NCBI GenBank assembly: GCA_050303435.1
Contig: JBNLBT010000149.1
Coordinates: 1 to 5,631, forward strand
Reading direction: 5' to 3'
Source: JBNLBT01 sp050303435
GTDB taxonomy: Bacteria; Pseudomonadota; Gammaproteobacteria; Xanthomonadales; Marinicellaceae
Length of the DNA: 5,631 nucleotides
Made by a program: the position numbers and the translations under genes. How positions within the stretch are numbered: the stretch's first letter is position 1; each line of letters starts with the position of its first letter. The notes beneath the pieces were generated by a model that worked only from the letters and a program-made list of their open reading frames with translations, made no database searches and was not told the origin of the DNA. Below are positions 1 to 5,167 of this stretch, piece after piece.

Positions 1-521
1 GCCCGCTCATCCAGCAAGGCCTGCGACTTGAAGCGCGATTCCCAGAAGTGTCCTTTGACGTTGTCTTCGGCATTGGCACGCAGGGCAATGTCCTGATTCA
101 ACAGCTTCATGAACCACGACAAATCCATCAGTCTTGCCCGATACCCCTCAGCCATAACCGAGACCGCATTGCGTTCAAAAGCGCTCAACGCCTCCCCATC
201 AACAAAGCGCTGGCACAACAAAGGCAAAGCACACAACGAGCCCCAATGATGCAACACCCGTTTCACCGACCACTCGGAAGTGTCGCCCACCTTCAACACC
301 AGATGATAATGATTCGACATCACCACGTAGGCGCACACATCCACAGCAAACACCCCAGCGAGAAACTTCACCCGATCTACAATCCAGCCGCGCCGGTGTT
401 CAAAGGATTGACCGGAAAATCGATCAAAGCCACAAAGAAATGAACGCCTTACACAGCGCGAAACCACGTGATAGTAAGGTGTATCAACCAAAGAAACCAA
501 CTGCTTCCGTGCTACGGTCAT
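1..521 (-). CDS. REP-associated (RAYT-type) Y1/HUH transposase, C-terminal part beyond the window
   Basis: Reverse-strand translation is open from ATG at 519-521 to the left edge: 173 codons with no stop, so the gene is partial. Visible family marks are PYYHVVSRCVRRSFLCG (residues 15-31), the HUH metal-binding motif in MSNHYHLVL (H71 and H73), and the block LSWFMKLLNQ...RAN...GHFWESRFKSQALLDER (134-173). This pattern matches the IS200-like Y1 transposase superfamily, in particular the RAYT-like proteins of gammaproteobacteria, which cut and join single-stranded DNA at hairpins. The catalytic tyrosine is expected in the segment after LLDER, usually a YVDLNP-like motif, and so lies outside the window; activity cannot be judged. 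The start is supported by AGGAAG six bases upstream. No IS-type terminal repeats are visible on the right side, which fits a RAYT better than a full insertion sequence. The nearby inverted repeats at 571-798 are possible substrates (inference). Confidence 0.88.
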   Translation of the reverse strand, partial: MTVARKQLVSLVDTPYYHVVSRCVRRSFLCGFDRFSGQSFEHRRGWIVDRVKFLAGVFAVDVCAYVVMSNHYHLVLKVGDTSEWSVKRVLHHWGSLCALPLLCQRFVDGEALSAFERNAVSVMAEGYRARLMDLSWFMKLLNQDIALRANAEDNVKGHFWESRFKSQALLDER

Positions 522-527
522 GAGGAA

Positions 528-533
528 CTTCCT
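528..533 (-). promoter_or_regulatory. Ribosome binding site of the transposase gene
   Basis: On the minus strand this reads AGGAAG, six bases before the ATG at 521. It supports the chosen start. Confidence 0.6.
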
Positions 534-544
534 GTAAAACGTCC

Positions 545-573
545 ATCATAGCAGGCTATACTTAAACAAACCA
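545..573 (-). promoter_or_regulatory. Candidate sigma-70 promoter of the transposase gene
   Basis: On the minus strand a good -10 box TATGAT (545-550) is preceded, after a 17-bp spacer, by a weak -35 box TGGTTT (568-573). Transcription would begin near 538 and give a short leader before the ATG at 521. The -35 box overlaps one arm of the inverted repeat at 571-588. The call is by motif match only. Confidence 0.35.
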
Positions 574-588
574 GCATGATCTCGCTGG
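571..588. repeat. Short inverted repeat CCAGC / GCTGG
   Basis: CCAGC and GCTGG arms flank an 8-base loop, just upstream of the transposase promoter. It overlaps the candidate -35 box, so it could be an operator, or a REP-like hairpin recognised by the transposase. A 5-bp stem can also occur by chance. Confidence 0.3.
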
Positions 589-640
589 TCGCAAGGTAAG
601 GATTCTATTGAGTGTTACTGGGTATCTGACATTGATGCGC

Positions 641-665
641 AGTCAGTGCCGGTGGGCCATTGACT
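641..665. repeat. Inverted repeat AGTCAGTG / CATTGACT
   Basis: Two 8-base arms, AGTCAGTG (641-648) and CATTGACT (658-665), are complementary at seven of eight positions, and the eighth can form a G-U pair in RNA. They flank a 9-base GC-rich loop. It is one of four inverted repeats in the gene-free stretch 522-811. Confidence 0.35.
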
Positions 666-708
666 TCATTGCTGCCACCAACGCTGTGTTGCGGATGCAT
701 GGTTTGGC

Positions 709-761
709 TTGTCACTGAGTGTGAATCGATTGTGGAACCACCGATTCACACTCCGCGACAA
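709..761. repeat. Long imperfect palindrome (53 bp) with a perfect 12-bp stem
   Basis: The arms GAGTGTGAATCG (717-728) and CGATTCACACTC (742-753) are perfect 12-bp complements. Outside them TTGTC (709-713) pairs with GACAA (757-761) across a 3x3 internal loop. Inside, GTG and CAC can pair further if ATT is bulged. The structure is symmetric enough to fold on either strand. It may be a bidirectional terminator-like or REP/BIME-like element between the surface-protein gene and the transposase gene. There is no U tract next to the stem. Confidence 0.6.
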
Positions 762-774
762 AATTAGGTGCCCA

Positions 775-798
775 GTCGGCACTGATGACAGTGCCGAC
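775..798 (-). terminator. Perfect 9-bp hairpin after the surface-protein gene, possible terminator
   Basis: GTCGGCACT (775-783) and AGTGCCGAC (790-798) form a perfect GC-rich 9-bp stem with a 6-base loop. It begins 13 bases after the stop codon of the minus-strand gene at 812-3856, the usual place for a terminator. On the minus strand the stem is followed by TGGGCACC before a TTTT run, so it lacks the tight U tract of a canonical intrinsic terminator. It could instead be an mRNA 3'-end stabiliser or a REP-like element. Confidence 0.45.
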
Positions 799-811
799 CA
801 ACAGTTGAACA

Positions 812-3800
812 TCAAGCAACCTGCCGCACGCCTCTGCGATGCACCGCCCACCCCATCAACAGAGACAACAGCAACAAACCGAACATCGACAGCCCAGGCA
901 CTGGCACTGCGCCTACGATGATGCCTCGCACTGAGGCGTTGTTGGCATTTTGCGGATCGTCTGATATCTGACTGACGACACTGGCCTGCGTGTAAATCGT
1001 GCCGGTTGTATTGGCTTCAACATCAATGAGCAGATCAACAACCTGATCCAAAGCGACATCGCCCAGAGCACAGTTCACCACGCCGTTGAGGTGAGCACAG
1101 CTGCCAAGCGTGGTGCTGGCCTGGATGAAATCCAGACCCTCGGCCAAATTCACAGTCACGACGCTGTCCAAGGCCACTTCAGGCCCCAGATTGGTGACCT
1201 GCAATGTGTAACTCAACACTTCGCCATAAATCAGGCCTTCCGGTGCAACACCCATGATCAGCACCAGATCGGCGCCTTCATCGTCGTTGAGAATTGTGCC
1301 CTGGCCTTGCGCATCGTTCAACGATGCATTGACCGGCGTGCTGAGCTCCACAGTGAACGTTTCGTCGCCCTCAATCAGAAAATCACCGATCACATCAACG
1401 GATACAACGCCATTCAGCGATGTGGCCGGGATGTTCAGCGCACCGGAGGTGTCGACAAAATCCACGCCGGCGCTGGCACTGCCGGAGGCGGTCTGATAAT
1501 TGACTGAAATATCTTCCGAGCTGCCGTTGCTCAGTGACACGGTGAAAGTCAACGCGCTGTTGCCGCTGTCGCCTTCAACGATTGAAACATCATCGACTGA
1601 AAGGCTGGGTTGACCGTCGTCGTTTTGGATGGTTCCTGCACCGGTGGCATCGTTCAACAACGCGTTGGTGGGATTGCTCAGTTGCACAGTGAAGGTTTCA
1701 TCGCTTTCAAATACCTCATCACCCAGCACATCGACCGCGAGGCTTTGAGAGACCACGTTCGGATTGAATGTCAAGGTGCCGGAGGTGTCGACGTAATCCT
1801 CACCCGGCGTGGCGCTGCCCGGGGTCAAGGCATAATCCACCGTGATGGTGCCCGCAAAAGTCTGCGACAAGGTCACTGTGAATACCAGCGCCGAAGTGCC
1901 GGCATTGCCTTCGACCTGACTGACGTCATTGACGCTGATTTCGATCGGCTGCTGCACGCCGAAATCGGCCCCGGTATTGACTTCACCTGCGGCCAAAACG
2001 AGGGCGTAATCCGCGGGCGTGGTGACGGTGTAATTGGCTGGCACCGTGGACAAATCCAGGCGCACAGAGTAGCTGCCGGCGGGCAAACCGGTGAATGCGT
2101 AGGCGCCCGCGCCATCGGACACATCGACCGGCTCGCCGGCGTCCAGCGCACCGTTGAGGTTGAGGTCCAAAAACACCGCAATGCCTGCTTGCCCAGCTTC
2201 CCCGGCGTCCTGAATACCGTCACCATTGAGGTCATTCCAGACGAAATCACCAATGAACGCATTTTGCTGTTGCAAACCAAAATCCGCGTTGTTGAAATCC
2301 TCGCCGGCTGCCAGCGTTACCGACACCGGGTCTGCGGTGGTTTGCACAAAACCGGCCGGCCTGGTCGCCACGTCCAGTTTGACCGAATACACACCGGCGG
2401 GCAGATTGGTCAACTGATAGGCGCCCGAGCCATCACTCAGATCTGCGATTTCTCCGCCATCAAATACGCCGTTCAGATTGGCATCGAGAAACACCCGCAC
2501 GCCACTCAAGCCCGGTTCGCCGGCATCTTGCACACCGTCACCATCCAGATCGTTCCAGACAAAATCCCCAATGAACGCGTCTTGCTGCTGGAAACCAAAA
2601 TCAACGTCGCTACGGAGCTCGCCCGTGTTCAGCGTCAAAGCCGTCGGATCGTTTGCCGTTGTCAACACCCAACCGGCGGGCACACTCGCGCCATTCACTG
2701 CAACTTGATAACTGCCTAAGAGCAGCGAACCGAACTGATACGCGCCGGTGCCGTCCGAGATCGCTGTGGCTTCTCCGCCATCCAACACGCCGTTGAGGTT
2801 GTCATCCAGATACAATTGCACGCCCGACAAACCCGGTTCACCGCCGTCCTGCACGCCGTTGCCGTTCAGATCGTTCCACACCCGATCGCCGATTCTGGCC
2901 GGGTTTTCAATGCGCAACGAAAACGTGCCGCTGTTTTCACAAGTGGTGGGCGTCGACACCGTGTAGGTGACGATGTAATTGCCCACCGCGCTGGTCGACA
3001 GATCGATTTGCCCGGTGGCCGCGTTGATCGAAAGACCGCCCGGTGAGGCACTGAACGTGCCGCCGGGCGTGCCGGTGATGTTGGCCACCGGATCGTTCGG
3101 TTCATCGATAAAGTACAGGTTTTGCGAGTAACTGAACGCCGCATCCGGCCCTTGCATGCGCGGAATCAAGAACACATCGAGATTTCTTGAATAGACACTT
3201 TGAATGCTCTCAAAACCAAAACCGGTGGTGCGAATAAAATTGGAATTATCGCCCTCGCCTTGCGGCGGTGTGCAATGGCCACACGACGTCACAACCGACA
3301 GTTGATCCAAACCGTCTACTGGGAAGAATTCAATGCCCACATGAAAAGAATTTGTACTGGGCACCGGTGATGTTGGCATGTCGATGACATGGGTTGAAAC
3401 AAAGTTGCCAGAAGCCACACCCAGGGCTGTGGGCGACAATAAGGCTGAGGCACCGATCAAAGCACCGGGCAGACCTGAACCGTTGTCATCGTAAATGCCC
3501 ACCTGAAAGCGCAGCGAATCATCCGGGTCGCTCAACTGCCCCAGCCCAATCCGCACTGAAACCACCGGCAATCCCGGATTCGGTGTCACATGCCGTTCAA
3601 AAACCGCCTTGGGATCGCTGGGACTATTGGAGTTCGTCGGATCCGGCACACCAGTTAATTTGCCGGCATCGAGATTATAAACAAAAATATCCGGTGGCGG
3701 TGTCGTCCACTGACCGTCCAAAAAACAGGAATCCTGCGCACGCGCTGACGCAAAGAAGCCCAACAACAAGATCAAAAACAATGAATGAAACAAATTCAAC

Positions 3801-3856
3801 GAATCAGAAAAAAAACCACGAGAGCCTGAGCGGCCAACTAAAAGAGACGCAAGCAT
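812..3856 (-). CDS. Exported multidomain surface protein: Ig-like, 3x SdrB, 2x Calx-beta, DUF11, IPTL-CTERM-like tail
   Basis: A 1014-residue exported protein, probably a surface adhesin or matrix protein; no catalytic domain is visible. Order of parts: signal peptide 1-40 (hydrophobic core about 22-36, cleavage after ASARA); beta-rich, unassigned region 41-236 (IYDDNGSGLPG near 121-131); bacterial Ig-like domain about 238-318 (GTPGGTFSASPGGLSINAATG type); three SdrB repeats 320-426, 427-532 and 533-635, each with two acidic loops such as DLNGDGIQDAGE and DANLNGVFDGGE that suggest calcium binding; two Calx-beta domains about 638-747 and 749-859, each ending in a DETFTV...NDD pattern; DUF11 domain about 861-978 (SYTLQVTNLGPE); and a tail 983-1014 with VPVPGLSMFG, a hydrophobic helix and HRRGVR. 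That tail resembles IPTL-CTERM/PEP-CTERM-like sorting signals, but the motif is a variant. The ATG at 3856 is chosen because the frame is closed just upstream (TAA) and a full signal peptide follows. Its Shine-Dalgarno is weak (GGGGA, 4-base gap). It appears monocistronic. Confidence 0.93.
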   Translation of the reverse strand: MLASLLVGRSGSRGFFSDSLNLFHSLFLILLLGFFASARAQDSCFLDGQWTTPPPDIFVYNLDAGKLTGVPDPTNSNSPSDPKAVFERHVTPNPGLPVVSVRIGLGQLSDPDDSLRFQVGIYDDNGSGLPGALIGASALLSPTALGVASGNFVSTHVIDMPTSPVPSTNSFHVGIEFFPVDGLDQLSVVTSCGHCTPPQGEGDNSNFIRTTGFGFESIQSVYSRNLDVFLIPRMQGPDAAFSYSQNLYFIDEPNDPVANITGTPGGTFSASPGGLSINAATGQIDLSTSAVGNYIVTYTVSTPTTCENSGTFSLRIENPARIGDRVWNDLNGNGVQDGGEPGLSGVQLYLDDNLNGVLDGGEATAISDGTGAYQFGSLLLGSYQVAVNGASVPAGWVLTTANDPTALTLNTGELRSDVDFGFQQQDAFIGDFVWNDLDGDGVQDAGEPGLSGVRVFLDANLNGVFDGGEIADLSDGSGAYQLTNLPAGVYSVKLDVATRPAGFVQTTADPVSVTLAAGEDFNNADFGLQQQNAFIGDFVWNDLNGDGIQDAGEAGQAGIAVFLDLNLNGALDAGEPVDVSDGAGAYAFTGLPAGSYSVRLDLSTVPANYTVTTPADYALVLAAGEVNTGADFGVQQPIEISVNDVSQVEGNAGTSALVFTVTLSQTFAGTITVDYALTPGSATPGEDYVDTSGTLTFNPNVVSQSLAVDVLGDEVFESDETFTVQLSNPTNALLNDATGAGTIQNDDGQPSLSVDDVSIVEGDSGNSALTFTVSLSNGSSEDISVNYQTASGSASAGVDFVDTSGALNIPATSLNGVVSVDVIGDFLIEGDETFTVELSTPVNASLNDAQGQGTILNDDEGADLVLIMGVAPEGLIYGEVLSYTLQVTNLGPEVALDSVVTVNLAEGLDFIQASTTLGSCAHLNGVVNCALGDVALDQVVDLLIDVEANTTGTIYTQASVVSQISDDPQNANNASVRGIIVGAVPVPGLSMFGLLLLSLLMGWAVHRRGVRQVA
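1952..2899 (-). repeat. Three tandem SdrB-encoding repeat units (about 310-320 bp each)
   Basis: Units run 2579-2899, 2261-2578 and 1952-2260 and encode residues 320-426, 427-532 and 533-635. The start of each unit is the best conserved, encoding [AR]IGD or AFIGD followed by VWNDL. Units two and three are also close at DNA level around 2217-2262 and 2536-2580, sharing for example CCAATGAACGC and TTCCAGAC. This is in-gene domain duplication, and copy number could vary by recombination. Confidence 0.75.
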
Positions 3857-4104
3857 ACATTCCCCACAACATTCAAAATTGTACGGTTAAAATATAAGAT
3901 ATTCCATGAAACCCATTTCCCGGCGTGAAGTATATCAGCACCAGAGCCAATTGTCTCAATCGGCATGCCGCATCTACGACTAAAGCAGTACGCAATCGTG
4001 GGAAAAAAATTTTTATCCGTGTTTAAAAACCATTTGAAGCATCAAAGGGCTGAACGAAAGCATGCGAAAGCAAGGACAGGTACTGGAATGCTGATATATA
4101 CAAT
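3857..4104. other. Gene-free AT-rich spacer with candidate promoter of the surface-protein gene
   Basis: No credible gene is seen. On the minus strand a -10-like TATACT (3929-3934) has a -35-like TTGAGA (3954-3959) at a long 19-bp spacing; this is a weak promoter candidate for the surface-protein gene. The spacer also holds a perfect 10-bp palindrome CGGCATGCCG (3961-3970), an A-tract/T-tract junction (4003-4014) that would bend DNA, and an 8-bp direct repeat CGAAAGCA at 4055-4062 and 4065-4072. No clear terminator for the gene at 4105-4380 is seen. Confidence 0.4.
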
Positions 4105-4380
4105 TCACACTTTGTCCAGAATCAACATCACCGCCCAAGACGCCAACAGGATGATGTAGATGACATTGATCCAAATGATCATGGCAACCCAGTCGTCGAC
4201 GCTTCTGTCGTTCAGTGGTTTGTGCGGTTTTTCGAATTGCAGTTTGAATGCGCTGGCAAAGGAAATGCGGTTTTCAGTGCCCTCGCCGTGATGGTTTTGC
4301 AGGTGTTTGTAAATGCGCAGGCGCAGCCAGCCTTCGATCAGGAACAGGCCGATGGCGACGATGATGAGCTTGAGTTGCAT
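4105..4380 (-). CDS. Small membrane protein with two predicted transmembrane helices, function unknown
   Basis: 91 residues. A hydrophobic N-terminal segment (about 3-19, LKLIIVAIGLFLIEGW) is followed by a basic, histidine-rich stretch (20-31, LRLRIYKHLQNHH), a polar middle part (32-62), and a strongly hydrophobic C-terminal helix (about 64-87, with VAMIIWINVIYIILLASWAV). This suggests a hairpin inner-membrane protein with the polar loop on one side of the membrane. I do not recognise the family. The Shine-Dalgarno sequence is weak; no in-frame ATG, GTG or TTG lies between a TAA stop 18 bases upstream and this ATG. The gene lies 86 bp after the HEAT-like gene on the same strand, so the two could share a transcript. 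The paired hydrophobic segments and the lack of a better frame make it more likely real than chance. Confidence 0.7.
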   Translation of the reverse strand: MQLKLIIVAIGLFLIEGWLRLRIYKHLQNHHGEGTENRISFASAFKLQFEKPHKPLNDRSVDDWVAMIIWINVIYIILLASWAVMLILDKV

Positions 4381-4466
4381 GAACAGGTCCAGGATTTAGT
4401 TTTGCCATTTTAGCCTTTGAAGGCCATGAATTTCACTCGAATGATCCCTGTTCTGATTTTTTCAGA

Positions 4467-4919
4467 TCAAACCGGTGTCCCAGTTTGGCAATAGTCCACC
4501 AGTTTTTGCGCGGCCTGAGCAATGCCCGTGTGTGGGTCGTTCGCGAGTTTTTGATAACTGGATTCACCGCTGAGGATGTTTTGCTTGAGTGTTGCGTCTC
4601 TTTGCGCACCGTATCTGCAGGCGCCGATGAATTGCAGCAGTTCCAGTTTGAGTGGGTGGCCTACGGCTTCAATGCCATCAATGGGCTCGTGTTCGATCAT
4701 GTGCAGGGCACACAGCACCACGGCCGGTGTGCAGGTGTAGGTGGTGTATTGATGCACGGCTGAACTGAACAGGAAATCGCCCCAGGCATCATCGCGTTTG
4801 TCTTCATCGTCACCCATCAGATCAAACAGGCATTGTGGCGCGTTGGCTGCGTTGCCGTAGGCGTGTTGCAGCTCAGCCCAGGGGAATTGATGGAAGTAAT
4901 GTTCTTTGGGGTGGTTCAT
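4467..4919 (-). CDS. HEAT-like hypothetical protein
   Basis: 150 residues from ATG at 4917-4919. A GTG eight codons upstream (4943) would give 158 residues, and neither start has a clear ribosome binding site. I prefer the ATG because the family-like block starts soon after it. PWAELQHAYGNAANAP (13-28) and the HQYTTYTCTPAVV segment (57-69) resemble the N-terminal part of bacterial HEAT-repeat proteins that carry a WAxLxHAYGxAxDxP motif and an HQGTxYxATxxAVP motif. The rest is predicted helical with the paired-helix spacing of HEAT/ARM repeats (about 86-104 and 121-145). It has no signal peptide or membrane helix and is probably a cytoplasmic protein-interaction scaffold. The exact role is unknown. 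It is divergent from the secreted-protein gene on the right. Confidence 0.75.
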   Translation of the reverse strand: MNHPKEHYFHQFPWAELQHAYGNAANAPQCLFDLMGDDEDKRDDAWGDFLFSSAVHQYTTYTCTPAVVLCALHMIEHEPIDGIEAVGHPLKLELLQFIGACRYGAQRDATLKQNILSGESSYQKLANDPHTGIAQAAQKLVDYCQTGTPV

Positions 4920-5059
4920 GGTTCGGTATTTTATCGCAGTCACTGATGCGCATGAAAACTGATTGCGTTAATGCACAAAGGGCTTCGGGTACTCAATAGT
5001 GCACGCGCTCTGTCTTTTTATTGACTGAATTTTCCTATATTAATACCTCAATTTCCCCG

Positions 5060-5075
5060 ATGACATCGATGTCAT
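5060..5075. promoter_or_regulatory. Perfect 16-bp palindrome, candidate operator
   Basis: ATGACATCGATGTCAT is exactly self-complementary, about 93 bp before the start of the secreted-protein gene. The form fits a binding site for a dimeric helix-turn-helix regulator; which regulator cannot be told. Confidence 0.4.
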
Positions 5076-5083
5076 TGCTTAAT

Positions 5084-5113
5084 TTGATGAGAGATTTGAT
5101 CACATTGATCACT
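5084..5113. repeat. Tandem TTGATCAC boxes (two exact, one degenerate)
   Basis: TTGATCACA (5096-5104) and TTGATCACT (5105-5113) are adjacent 9-bp units that share eight bases. A degenerate copy, TTGATGAGA (5084-5092), lies just before them. Each exact copy contains the palindrome TGATCA. Together with the palindrome at 5060-5075 they form a compact candidate regulatory array. Confidence 0.4.
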
Positions 5114-5155
5114 GGTGTATGTCCGTTGTGTTTTTTTCGAAGAAATATTTTTAAT

Positions 5156-5160
5156 GAGGG
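5156..5160 (+). promoter_or_regulatory. Ribosome binding site of the secreted helical protein gene
   Basis: GAGGG lies seven bases before the ATG at 5168. It fixes this start over the internal ATG at 5222, which would cut away most of the signal peptide's N-region. Confidence 0.65.
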
Positions 5161-5167
5161 TGAATAT

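Larger units (their letters stand above)
522..811. other. Gene-free stretch rich in inverted repeats
   Basis: About 290 bp separate two minus-strand genes. No credible gene is seen; short open frames here lack ribosome binding sites and merely read through the palindromes. It holds the transposase promoter and four inverted repeats, listed separately. It is a natural place to look for REP-like elements linked to the transposase. Confidence 0.6.
4920..5167. promoter_or_regulatory. Divergent intergenic region with candidate operators
   Basis: This 248-bp region separates two divergently transcribed genes and must hold both promoters. A perfect palindrome lies at 5060-5075 and TTGATCAC-type boxes at 5084-5113. 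A TAAAAT element around 4927-4932 on the minus strand could be a -10 box for the HEAT-like gene, without a good -35. On the plus strand TTGACT (5021-5026) could be a -35, but no well-spaced -10 follows. No small gene was found. Confidence 0.4.

Noticed and set aside
48..443. 131-residue plus-strand open frame at the left end
   Set aside because: It is antisense to the transposase, whose HUH and other family motifs are clear; its His/Gln-rich composition is typical of a shadow frame.
709..798. Integron attC-like site
   Set aside because: The palindromes suggested it, but I could not find the paired core motifs (RYYYAAC and GTTRRRY) in the right places, and there is no integrase or cassette layout.
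666..921. Short open frames on both strands across the palindromes
   Set aside because: They share near-mirror sequences (SVNR...NRFTL / SVNRLWNHRFTL) because they read through the same inverted repeat; no ribosome binding sites.
1610..2719. 369-residue open frame on the plus strand inside the surface-protein gene
   Set aside because: It lies wholly antisense to a gene with clear domains and repeats, has no ribosome binding site, and its own residue pattern shows only the complement of the SdrB and Calx-beta repeats.
1952..2899. CRISPR-like or non-coding tandem array
   Set aside because: The repeats are about 310-320 bp, in frame, and encode SdrB protein domains.
3394..3897. 167-residue plus-strand open frame over the start of the surface-protein gene
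   Set aside because: Antisense to the signal peptide and N-terminal region; low-complexity composition and no start signal.
4413..4424. Small inverted repeat GCCTT/AAGGC between the two right-hand minus-strand genes
   Set aside because: A 5-bp stem with a 2-base loop is too small to call a terminator or operator.
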